Origin: Halomonas sp. NO4 | GTDB taxonomy: Bacteria; Pseudomonadota; Gammaproteobacteria; Pseudomonadales; Halomonadaceae | Length of the DNA: 64,000 nt | Assembly: GCF_010994375.1 (NCBI RefSeq) | Contig: NZ_WHMA01000007.1 | Coordinates: 80,142-144,141 of the forward strand | Direction of reading: 5' to 3' | Part shown: positions 56,439-64,000 of the stretch, one piece after another | How positions within the stretch are numbered: the first letter of the stretch is position 1 | How the letters are laid out: each line of letters begins with the position of its first letter | Translations under genes and position numbers: made by a program | Notes under the pieces: model-generated | Told to the model about the DNA's origin: nothing | Databases searched by the model: none | What the model saw: only the letters and a program-made list of their open reading frames with translations

Positions 56439-57902
56439 ATGCCTGGACTCTCGAGCCGTGTCACCCCGGGCCGCCTGCGCCGCGCCGCATGCCTGCTGGC
56501 GGGCGTGGCGCTGTGCCTGATCCCCTATCGCCACCTCTCGCCCCCCGATGGCCAGTTGGAGGCGGTGCTCAGCCGTGATTTCCTCAGCGTGCACACCCGC
56601 AACACGCCCACCACCTACTACGAGGGGCGCCACGGCCCTACCGGCTTCGAATACGACCTGGTGCGGCGCTTCGCCGACCACCTCGGCGTCAGCCTGACCC
56701 TGGAGGCCGACCACCACATCGACAGCGTCTTCGAGGCGGTGCGCGGCGAGGGCGACCTGGGTGCGGCCGCGCTACCGCTGGACCTCGACCGCGAGGGGGT
56801 GGTCTTCAGCCGCCCCATCCTCGACCTGCAGCCGCTGGTCGTCTATCGCCGCGACCTGCCCCCGGTCACCGGGCTGGATGATCTCGAAGGTCTGGAGATC
56901 GGCACCATTCGCGGCTCCGGCGCCGATCGCGTACTGCGCGAGCTGCAGGCCGAGCACCCCGGCCTGAGCTGGTGGGAATCCGCGGAGGTCGAGGTCGCCG
57001 AGCTGCTCAGCCAGGTGGAGAGCGGCAGCCTGGATGCCGCGGTGGTCTACGAGCACCAGTTCCGCATCAATCGCCTCTTCTTTCCCGGCGTCGAGGACGG
57101 CTTCCCCCTGGGCAAGCCGCTCTCCCTGGCCTGGGCCTTCCCCGCCGAGGGCGGCCTGGGGCTCCAGCAGGAAGCCAACCGCTTCCTCGAGCGGATGCGC
57201 AAGGAAGGCCTGCTCGACCAGCTGGTCGCGCGCCACTTCGGCCACGACGACTACCTCGAGTACGTCGGGGCGCGCACCTTCATTCAGCACGCCCGCGAAC
57301 GGCTGCCCGAGTACGAGGCGCTGTTCCGCGAGGCCGCCCGCGACACCGGCTTCGACTGGAAGCTGCTGGCCGCGGTGGGCTACCAGGAGTCGCACTGGGA
57401 CCCCGAGGCGACTTCTCCCACTGGGGTGCGTGGATTGATGATGCTCACCCTGCCCACCGCCGGCGAGCTGGGCGTCGACGACCGCCTCGACCCAGCCCAG
57501 AGCATCGACGGCGGGGCCCGCTACCTGCTATCGCTAAAGTCTCGCCTACCGGAGTCGATACAGGGAGAAGACCGGCTGTACATGGCCATGGCCGCCTACA
57601 ACGTGGGGCTCGGCCATCTCTACGATGCGCGCCGCATCGCCGAGATGCGCGGCGGCGATCCCGATCGCTGGGCGCACGTGCGCGAAGCCCTGCCGCTGCT
57701 CCAGCAGCGCGAGTGGCACAGCCAGACTCGCCACGGCTATGCGCGCGGCGGCGAGCCGGTGATCTACGTGCGCAACATCCGCCGCTACTACGAGATCCTC
57801 AGCTACGTGGACCGCAGCCAGCAGCAGTTCCTGCATCTCGACGGCGACGCGGATGGCAACGTGAGCGCCGAGCAGTTCGAGATCGTGCCACCCATTCTGT
57901 AG
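56439..57902 (+). CDS. mltF: membrane-bound lytic transglycosylase MltF
   Basis: The protein has an N-terminal membrane anchor, a periplasmic substrate-binding-like domain ([31 protein letters not shown]) and a C-terminal SLT domain with the catalytic Glu in [24 protein letters not shown]. It cleaves peptidoglycan strands. The start is uncertain: ATG 56439 gives 487 residues and fits the family, while ATG 56373 would add 22. Neither has a good ribosome site. It is divergent from purL, as in E. coli. Confidence 0.92.
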   Translation: MPGLSSRVTPGRLRRAACLLAGVALCLIPYRHLSPPDGQLEAVLSRDFLSVHTRNTPTTYYEGRHGPTGFEYDLVRRFADHLGVSLTLEADHHIDSVFEAVRGEGDLGAAALPLDLDREGVVFSRPILDLQPLVVYRRDLPPVTGLDDLEGLEIGTIRGSGADRVLRELQAEHPGLSWWESAEVEVAELLSQVESGSLDAAVVYEHQFRINRLFFPGVEDGFPLGKPLSLAWAFPAEGGLGLQQEANRFLERMRKEGLLDQLVARHFGHDDYLEYVGARTFIQHARERLPEYEALFREAARDTGFDWKLLAAVGYQESHWDPEATSPTGVRGLMMLTLPTAGELGVDDRLDPAQSIDGGARYLLSLKSRLPESIQGEDRLYMAMAAYNVGLGHLYDARRIAEMRGGDPDRWAHVREALPLLQQREWHSQTRHGYARGGEPVIYVRNIRRYYEILSYVDRSQQQFLHLDGDADGNVSAEQFEIVPPIL

Positions 57903-57923
57903 CCGCCCACCCCGCAAGCCGAC

Positions 57924-58424
<501 letters not shown>

Positions 58425-58466
58425 TCAATATAAAACAACCGTATGAGATCTCCCTGAGGAGCCCCC

Positions 58467-59282
58467 ATGACCGACGCCCTGAACGCCCTCGTCGCCCTGC
58501 TGGGCCTCGAGGAGCTGGAGGAGAACCTGTTTCGCGGCGCCAGCCAGGACCTCGGCCTGCCCCAGCTGTTCGGCGGCCAGGTGCTCGGCCAGGCGCTCTC
58601 CGCCGCCACCCACACGGTGGACCCGGCGCGCCGCGCCCACTCACTGCACGGCTACTTCCTGCGCCCCGGCGACCCGCACCGCCCGGTAGTCTATCAGGTC
58701 GATGCGGTACGCGACGGCGGCAGCTTCACCACGCGCCGGGTCACCGCCATCCAGAAGGGGCGCCCCATCTTCTTCTGCAGCGCCTCCTTCCACGGCGTGG
58801 AGACAAGCCTCTCGCACCAGGCCGCAATGCCCGATGTCACACAGCCGGAAGCGCTGATCGACGCGCCCGAGGCGCGCCTGGAGCGCTTTCCCGGCCACCC
58901 GATCGAGTTCCTGCACCTGGGCGACGAGGCCGAGCCGGGCCAGCCCGCCCACAAGCGGCTGTGGTTCCGCTTCACCGGCGATCTGCCCGACGACCCCGCG
59001 CTGCATCGCTACCTGCTCGCCTACAGCTCCGACTTCAACCTGCTCACCACGGCGCTGGTCCCCCACGGCATCACCTACGGCGACTCCAAACTGCAGATCG
59101 CCAGCCTCGACCACGCGCTGTGGTTCCATGGCGACGTGCGCGTCAACGACTGGCTGCTCTACGACATGGACAGCCCCTGGGCCGGCGGCGCGCGGGGCTT
59201 TGCCCGCGGCAGTCTCTTCGACCGCGAGGGGCGCCTGGTCGCCTCCACCGCCCAGGAAGGGCTGACGCGAATGCGCGAGTGA
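58467..59282 (+). CDS. tesB: acyl-CoA thioesterase II
   Basis: The 271-residue double hot-dog protein has LFGGQVLGQALSAA, HSLHGYFLRPGD, SFTTRRVTAIQKGRPIFFCSASF and SLDHALWFHGDVRVNDWLLYDM. These place the Asp, Thr/Ser and Gln residues used by TesB. It hydrolyses medium- to long-chain acyl-CoA. CCTGAGGAG precedes the start. It is divergent from tadA. Confidence 0.95.
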   Translation: MTDALNALVALLGLEELEENLFRGASQDLGLPQLFGGQVLGQALSAATHTVDPARRAHSLHGYFLRPGDPHRPVVYQVDAVRDGGSFTTRRVTAIQKGRPIFFCSASFHGVETSLSHQAAMPDVTQPEALIDAPEARLERFPGHPIEFLHLGDEAEPGQPAHKRLWFRFTGDLPDDPALHRYLLAYSSDFNLLTTALVPHGITYGDSKLQIASLDHALWFHGDVRVNDWLLYDMDSPWAGGARGFARGSLFDREGRLVASTAQEGLTRMRE

Positions 59283-59289
59283 ACTTGGC

Positions 59290-59309
59290 AGCGCCGCCAC
59301 GGCGGCGCT
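59290..59309 (+). terminator. hairpin after tesB
   Basis: A 9-bp stem AGCGCCGCC/GGCGGCGCT with a two-base gap lies eight bases after the tesB stop and ahead of the tRNA. No T-run follows, so read-through into the tRNA is possible. Confidence 0.55.
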
Positions 59310-59323
59310 ATCATGCCGCCACT

Positions 59324-59399
<76 letters not shown>

Positions 59400-59406
59400 A
59401 CACACG

Positions 59407-59443
59407 AAACCGCCACCCATGGCCGAGGCCGGGTGGCGGTTTT
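59407..59443. terminator. terminator of tRNA-Thr
   Basis: A 12-bp stem AAACCGCCACCC/GGGTGGCGGTTT around a 12-base loop is followed by T-rich sequence. It begins eight bases after the tRNA end. Confidence 0.85.
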
Positions 59444-59487
59444 GCGTCATGACCCCGGCAGTGCATGCCCGAGCGGGCTCGAGACAG

Positions 59488-60150
59488 TCACTCCACCAAC
59501 TCCCGGGCCTCTACCAGCGTGAGCCGGCCGGTGTTGAAGGCCCCGGTATCGAGGTAGTGCACGTTTCCCAGCTGCACCGGCACCGGGACGATGGTGTGTC
59601 CCACCGCCACGGCATCGATCCCGGTCACCGGCGTGGTGTCCTGGCGAGCGATGCGCCGGCGCCCCCACACCAACTGGTGCGCCAGCGCCTCGTCGGCATC
59701 GGCCGTCTCGACCTGCGCCCAGTCAGATGGCGGTTCGGCATGCACGATGCCGAGGCGCTTGCCCGCGACGACCACCTCCCGCGCGAGGGGCAACCGCGCC
59801 AGCGCCGCCTCGAGCCGCCGTCGCACCACCTCCGCGTCGTGCCGGCGCACCCAGGTGCCCCCGTTCATCAACCACAGGCCCCAGTCGCCGCCGCCTCCGC
59901 TGCCCAGGGCCGCTTGCGCGAGCTCCTCGTGATTGCCCCGCACCCCGCAGAACCAGGGCTCCAGGGCCAGCGCCAGGCAAGCGAAGGAGTCCGGTCCCCG
60001 GTCGATCAGATCGCCCACCGCGAAGAGCCGGTCACGCGCAGCCTGGAAGTCGACCCGGCACAGTGCCTGCTCGAGCAGGCGGTACTCGCCGTGGATGTCG
60101 CCGACGACGAAATCCCGGCCGTGACGGTTCTCCGCATGGCATTGGATCAT
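59488..60150 (-). CDS. serine/threonine-type metallophosphoesterase (PrpA/ApaH-like)
   Basis: The 220-residue protein has the PPP-family metal motifs in order: GDIHGEY, GDLIDRGPDS, and RGNHEE, and a later His (VGHTIVP). This resembles the small bacterial phosphatases PrpA/PrpB. Whether it acts on phosphoproteins or dinucleoside polyphosphates is not clear. It is the last gene of a minus-strand set behind the tRNA. Confidence 0.88.
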   Translation of the reverse strand: MIQCHAENRHGRDFVVGDIHGEYRLLEQALCRVDFQAARDRLFAVGDLIDRGPDSFACLALALEPWFCGVRGNHEELAQAALGSGGGGDWGLWLMNGGTWVRRHDAEVVRRRLEAALARLPLAREVVVAGKRLGIVHAEPPSDWAQVETADADEALAHQLVWGRRRIARQDTTPVTGIDAVAVGHTIVPVPVQLGNVHYLDTGAFNTGRLTLVEARELVE

Positions 60151-60222
60151 CGACGCTCCTTTTCGGCCCGCCGGTCCGGCAGGCTCTACGACTCGGCAAA
60201 CGCCACCCGAGCGCGCGTCGCC

Positions 60223-61110
60223 TCAGGTGCGAATCCCGCTCGACGGCTCATCGCTCGGGTCCTGCCGGGGACGCGGGTCGGGCACGTCAGTGGAGAGCTC
60301 CAGGTCGTGGGTCTCGCCCTCCTGCCAGTAGCGCAGCCGGGCCTTCTCGCCGCGTGGCGTGTCACGCACCAGCTCGAGAAAGCGCAGGGGCGTGGTGGGC
60401 ACCTCGCCGTTGACCTCAAGCAGCAGCGCCCCGGGCGCGAGGCCGGCCTCTGCCGCTGCGCCCCGCGCCTCGCTGACCAGCACGCCCTCGTCATCGGGCA
60501 GCTCCAGCGCCTCGCGCAGGTCCTCATCGAGCGGCGTCACGGTGATGCCCAGGGCGGCCACCACCTGATCCTCCAGCCCCTGATACTCGATCTCGCGGGC
60601 GGCCTCCAGCACCTGCGGCGCCACATGGATGGAGGCACCGGCATTCAGCGCCAGGGCGATGGCGTCGCTGGGGCGACTGTCAATGCGCACCGGCTCGCTG
60701 CGACCCTCCAGGCGCAGCTCCAGCATTCCCAGGAAAGTGCTGTCGACGATGGCGTCGACATAGACGCGCTCCAGGCTGACCTCGATGCCGGCCAGCACGT
60801 CGCCCAGCAGTTCGTGGGTCCGGGGGCGGCGGGAGCGTTCACCGTGCAGACCGCGCAGAATGGCGCCCGCCTCGTGGGGGCCAATGAAGATGGGCACCAC
60901 CTCGCGGGCGCCCGGCTCACGCAGCAGCACCACGGGCAGGCCGCTCATCCCGGCCATGCCCACCGTGGCCACCTCCACCTCGACCATCGCCTCGGGGTCG
61001 ACGGCCAGCTCGCGAGCGGCCGCCGCACCGCTCAACGCCATCGCCAGAGTCGCCAGGCCAAGCCAGGCCACTCCCCGGCACCATCGCCGAGACCGCCAAT
61101 ACCGTGACAT
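60223..61110 (-). CDS. secreted bifunctional-nuclease (DUF151) domain protein with PDZ domain
   Basis: The 295-residue protein has a signal peptide (about 1-32), a BFN/DUF151 domain (about 40-170, with GLPVVLLREPGAREVVPIFIG and RIDSRPSDAIALAL), and a C-terminal PDZ-like domain (about 200-275, VSEARGAAAEAGLAPGALLLEVNG). The combination is seen in periplasmic proteins of unknown role. The nuclease activity described for plant members need not apply. Confidence 0.83.
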   Translation of the reverse strand: MSRYWRSRRWCRGVAWLGLATLAMALSGAAAARELAVDPEAMVEVEVATVGMAGMSGLPVVLLREPGAREVVPIFIGPHEAGAILRGLHGERSRRPRTHELLGDVLAGIEVSLERVYVDAIVDSTFLGMLELRLEGRSEPVRIDSRPSDAIALALNAGASIHVAPQVLEAAREIEYQGLEDQVVAALGITVTPLDEDLREALELPDDEGVLVSEARGAAAEAGLAPGALLLEVNGEVPTTPLRFLELVRDTPRGEKARLRYWQEGETHDLELSTDVPDPRPRQDPSDEPSSGIRT

Positions 61111-61215
61111 GGGAACCTCCTTGGCAGCGACGAGTCATGCCGGTCGCTATACGCGACGGGGTTCCTTCAGGATGGCAGCCGCAGCCATTCCCCGCCATTC
61201 ACGGTCGGCAAGGCC

Positions 61216-61968
61216 TCACGACTTGCCGGCCGTGAAGCCGCCATCGACCATCAGATGGGTACCGGTGACGAAGCTCGCCTCGTCGCTGGCCAGGAACAGG
61301 AAGGCGTTGGCCACCTCCTCGGGGCGCCCCAGGCGCGCCAGCGGGTGCAGGTCGATCAGCCCTTGGAGCAGCTCGTCGTCCAGGGCCGCGAGCAGCGGCG
61401 TGTCGATGTAGCCCGGGCCGATGGCGTTGACCCGCACCCCTTTCGGCGCCGCCTCGATGGCCAGGGTGCGGGTGAGATTGACCACCCCGCCCTTGGCCGC
61501 GGTGTAGGCCGCGGTCTGCGACTGGCCGAAGACGCCGAGAATCGAGGCGCAGTTGACGATGCTGCCCTGCCCCTGGCGATACATCACCCGCAGCGCCGCC
61601 CGGGCCACCCGGAAGACCCCGTTGAGGTTGATATCGATGACCTTCAGGTACTCCTCGTCGCTCAGTTCATCGGAGGGGGCGATACCCCCGATACCGGCGT
61701 TGTTGAAGACCGCATCGACGCTGCCGAACGCCGCCAGCGTCTCCTCGAAGAGGCGATCCACCTGGGCGGTGTCGGTCACATCGCAGGCCTCGAAACGGCA
61801 GCGCCCGGGATAGCGCACGTCGAGCTCGGCGGCCCGCTCGGCCCCGTCGCTTGCCTCGATATCGGCGATGACCACCCGGGCGCCTTCCGCCAGGCAGCGC
61901 TCCACGCTGGCCAGGCCGATGCCGCTGGCGCCCCCGGTAACGATGACAACCTTGCCTTCCATTCGCAT
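61216..61968 (-). CDS. short-chain dehydrogenase/reductase (SDR family)
   Basis: The 250-residue classical SDR has VTGGASGIG (cofactor loop), NNAGIGG, NCASILG with the catalytic Ser, and YTAAKGG with Tyr and Lys. An acidic residue after the second strand (VIADIEASD) suggests NAD(H) preference. The C-terminus (FVTGTHLMVDGGFTAG) is typical. The substrate is unknown. Confidence 0.9.
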   Translation of the reverse strand: MRMEGKVVIVTGGASGIGLASVERCLAEGARVVIADIEASDGAERAAELDVRYPGRCRFEACDVTDTAQVDRLFEETLAAFGSVDAVFNNAGIGGIAPSDELSDEEYLKVIDINLNGVFRVARAALRVMYRQGQGSIVNCASILGVFGQSQTAAYTAAKGGVVNLTRTLAIEAAPKGVRVNAIGPGYIDTPLLAALDDELLQGLIDLHPLARLGRPEEVANAFLFLASDEASFVTGTHLMVDGGFTAGKS

Positions 61969-62068
61969 GACCGATCTCCTCGGGTAGGGGTAGCTGGGAT
62001 ACGTCGCTCCCAGTGTAGCCGGCCACCGGACCGCGGTAGACCAGCCCCGCCGCTCCCTCAGTGACTTT

Positions 62069-63343
62069 TCACCTTGCCTTGACCCGCATCAACTCGTTCC
62101 AGCGCGTCGTATACCGCGACGAAAGCCGCTCGCAGCGCAGTCGCCAGGCGCTGTCGTCGCGGGGCAGGCCGAAGCGCACGGTATCGCGCCCCATCTCGCG
62201 ATTGAGCCGGTCCACCACCGCCATGAGGCGCGTGCTGCGCTGTCGCTGCGCCTCGCTCTGTGCCACCTCCAGCAAGGAGAGCTGGCGCCGCTCGCGGTCG
62301 ACCAGGTCGAGCAGCATGACTCCACACTTCTGATAGCGGTACCCCTCGCGATACAGGGCCGCCAGGGCGCGACGGACCACGCGCAGCAGTTTCGGGGTAT
62401 CGTCGCTGGGTCGCGCCAGGGGCACCACCAGGCGGCTGCTGTACTGAGGCTCATGGGTCAGGAAGGGGTTGGTGCGCAGAAACACCATCACCGCCCGGGC
62501 GAGGCTGCCCTGGCCACGCAGCTTCTCGGCCGCCCGGGCGCCGTGCTGGCGCAACGCCGCGGCGAGCTCGTCGTACTCGCCGGTCAGCCGGCCGAAGGAA
62601 CGCGAGACCATGAGGCGCTGGCGCGACTCGCCCAGGTCCTCGAGTTCGATGGCGGGGCACCCGCGCAGCTCCCATACGATCCGTTCGAGCACCACCGAGA
62701 AGGCGCGGCGAATGCGTTTGGGATCGGCCTCGCGCAGCTGCCAAGCGGTGTGAATGCCCATCAGCGCCAGCCGCTCGCCGGTGCGCCGGGCCACGCCCCA
62801 CACCTCGGTGACCGGCAGCTGCGCGAGCAGCGCCCGGGTGACCGCCCCCTCGGCGTCCAGCCGGCACACCCCCTCATAGGCGGGAATCTGCTTGGCGGCG
62901 CGGTTGGCCACCTTGGCCAGCACGCGGGTGGGGGCAAGACCCACGCCGACCGGAATGCCGGTGTCGCGGCGCACCGTCTCGCGCAACCGCTGGCAATACG
63001 CCTCCATGTCCGCCGGGTCGAAACCGTCGAGGCCGACGAAGCTCTCGTCGATGGAGTAGACCTCCACGTCCGGCGAGAACTCGGCGAGGATCGCATTCAC
63101 GCGTCGCGACATGTCGCCATACAGCGCGTAGTTGCTGGAAAGCAGCACCGCCTGACGGCGGATGCCTGGCGGCAGCAGGTGCAGCGGCGCTCCCATGGCC
63201 ACCCCCAGCGCCTTGAGTTCGGGACTGCGGGCGACGATGCAGCCGTTGTTGGAGAGCACCCCCACCGGCCGCCCCTCCAGGTGCGGCGCGAAGACGCGCT
63301 CGCAGCTGACGTAGAAGCTGTTGGCATCGACCAGGGCGATCAT
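62069..63343 (-). CDS. umuC: DNA polymerase V catalytic subunit UmuC
   Basis: The Y-family translesion polymerase has 424 residues from ATG 63343. The first metal Asp lies in [18 protein letters not shown], and the catalytic [12 protein letters not shown] appears near residue 100. A helix-hairpin-helix region follows ([13 protein letters not shown]) and the little-finger domain. The start overlaps the umuD stop by four bases. Confidence 0.95.
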   Translation of the reverse strand: MIALVDANSFYVSCERVFAPHLEGRPVGVLSNNGCIVARSPELKALGVAMGAPLHLLPPGIRRQAVLLSSNYALYGDMSRRVNAILAEFSPDVEVYSIDESFVGLDGFDPADMEAYCQRLRETVRRDTGIPVGVGLAPTRVLAKVANRAAKQIPAYEGVCRLDAEGAVTRALLAQLPVTEVWGVARRTGERLALMGIHTAWQLREADPKRIRRAFSVVLERIVWELRGCPAIELEDLGESRQRLMVSRSFGRLTGEYDELAAALRQHGARAAEKLRGQGSLARAVMVFLRTNPFLTHEPQYSSRLVVPLARPSDDTPKLLRVVRRALAALYREGYRYQKCGVMLLDLVDRERRQLSLLEVAQSEAQRQRSTRLMAVVDRLNREMGRDTVRFGLPRDDSAWRLRCERLSSRYTTRWNELMRVKAR

Positions 63344-63804
63344 GGGCCCGCTCCCGGCAACCCCGGCAGGGCGTGCACCACATGGGTGACCACTCCCCAC
63401 ACGTGGCATTCGCGCCCCGCCAGCGGAATGGGCGCGAAGCGCGGGTTGCTGGCCACCAGCAGGGTTCGTCCCCCCTCCTGCGCCAGGCGCTTGACGGTGG
63501 GCTCGCCGTCCACGGCGATCACCACCACCCGGCCGGGCAGCGGCTCCAGGCTACGGTCCACCACCAGCAGGTCGCCGTCGTGGATACCGTCGCCCTGCAT
63601 CGAATCGCCCTCGGCGCGCACGAAGTAGGTGGACGCCGGACGGCGCACCACATGGTCGTGGAGGTTGAGGTCGACATCCAGGTGATCGTCGGCGGGACTA
63701 GGTAAGCCGGCCCGCACCCGGCAGCCCAACAGGGGGCGGGCACCGTTCCCCGACAGGGGCGCGGCACGCACGATGGCCGACCACGGGCGGGCAGGAAGTG
63801 ACAT
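63340..63804 (-). CDS. umuD: UmuD, self-cleaving accessory subunit of Pol V
   Basis: The 154-residue S24 protein starts at ATG 63804, four bases after GGAGG. The cleavage region reads [12 protein letters not shown] (Ala-Gly bond), followed by the catalytic Ser in GDSMQGDGI and the Lys in PTVKRL. After RecA-stimulated self-cleavage it joins UmuC in translesion synthesis. It is coupled to umuC. Confidence 0.94.
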   Translation of the reverse strand: MSLPARPWSAIVRAAPLSGNGARPLLGCRVRAGLPSPADDHLDVDLNLHDHVVRRPASTYFVRAEGDSMQGDGIHDGDLLVVDRSLEPLPGRVVVIAVDGEPTVKRLAQEGGRTLLVASNPRFAPIPLAGRECHVWGVVTHVVHALPGLPGAGP

Positions 63805-63867
63805 GACGCCTCCGAAAGCTGTCTTTATATGGCTATGTTGGTATCTGCTGTTGGCGTGTTCCAAAGG

Positions 63868-63894
63868 TACTGTATAAACTACTGTATATCCAGT
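63868..63894. promoter_or_regulatory. SOS-like operator region upstream of umuDC (non-canonical)
   Basis: TACTGTATA occurs twice in direct orientation (63868-63876, 63880-63888), and the second copy opens the dyad ACTGTATATCCAGT (63881-63894). The left half equals the LexA half-site TACTGTATAT, but the arms are four bases closer than in CTGT-N8-ACAG. On the plus strand TTGGCG (63851-63856) and TATAAA (63873-63878) are 16 bp apart and could start the edge gene. Confidence 0.45.
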
Positions 63895-63912
63895 TTGCCT
63901 CTGGTGCACGCC

Positions 63913-64000
63913 ATGAAACAAGCAGACCTCGAAGCCCTCAAGCGAACACTGGCTAGCCTTCCTGTCGATCTCAAGAAATACCTTGCAGATCAGCTTCTTG
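63913..64000 (+). CDS. start of an unidentified protein (partial, cut by the right edge)
   Basis: The frame from ATG 63913 is open to the window end (29 codons). It begins MKQADLEALKRTLASLPVDL, an amphipathic helical start. Such starts occur in some IS1595-type transposases and in other helical proteins, so I cannot name it. No strong ribosome site precedes it. It is divergent from umuD. Confidence 0.45.
   Translation, partial: MKQADLEALKRTLASLPVDLKKYLADQLL

Noticed and set aside
63913..64000. Right-edge gene as a transposase of an insertion sequence disrupting the umuDC promoter
   Set aside because: The 29 visible residues are too few, and no terminal inverted repeat or target duplication can be seen within the window.

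Overview
The window is a continuous piece of a high-GC gammaproteobacterial chromosome. Gene content and order (dapA-bamC-purC, rluB-scpB-scpA, tandem tRNA-Lys, plsB, an Anr-type FNR beside hemN, a CrbS/CrbR acetate switch with an SSS-fused sensor kinase, a two-subunit VC_2705-type symporter) fit Halomonadaceae best, probably Halomonas or a near relative. That assignment is inferred from protein sequence and gene order, not from a marker comparison. Coding density is high, most intergenic gaps are short, and there is no prophage, CRISPR array or complete insertion sequence.

Layout. 1-3.4 kb: the end of a cbb3 oxidase assembly cluster (ccoI end, ccoS, a TauE/SafE-like membrane protein), then hemN behind a good ANR/FNR box, then the anr gene itself. 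3.5-17.4 kb: ttcA, then an acetate-use locus (DEDDh exonuclease, cNMP/CBS/DUF294 protein, small and large symporter subunits, an unknown membrane protein, CrbS-like hybrid kinase, CrbR-like regulator, acs). 17.5-41.1 kb: housekeeping genes (sprT, a YecA-like gene, clsB-like, plsB, rsmJ-tsaB, adk, aceF/aceE, ampD, nadC, GNAT, trmO, purC-MBL-bamC-dapA, bcp, perM-tusA, bepA, nadA). 41.3-46.6 kb: a lower-density accessory island with two Crp/Fnr-family regulators, a CsbD-like protein, a small outer-membrane barrel, very small hydrophobic proteins and a secreted Sel1/peptidoglycan-binding protein. 46.7-64 kb: two tRNA-Lys, rluB-scpB-scpA, radD, a ferritin-like protein, purL, mltF, tadA, tesB, tRNA-Thr, a metallophosphoesterase, a bifunctional-nuclease/PDZ protein, an SDR, and umuDC, with one gene cut by the right edge.

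The most interesting signal is in the island. A 14-bp dyad of the form GYACG-N4-CGYRC occurs upstream of each putative transcription unit: crp1, the crp2/43189 divergent pair, csbD, the barrel gene and the tiny 45098 gene. In each case a -10-like hexamer lies 32-33 bp downstream of the dyad centre, which is the geometry of class II FNR/CRP activation and the same spacing as the recognisable ANR box at hemN. Both local Crp/Fnr proteins have recognition helices unlike FNR. This suggests a self-contained regulon of small envelope and stress proteins with its own operator. A second dyad, CTTCACG-AACY-CGTGAAG, occurs twice at the island's edges. Other points are a 15-bp triplicated motif in front of the acetate symporter, a 9-copy 7-bp tandem repeat touching the crbR stop codon, and a non-canonical SOS-like element before umuDC.
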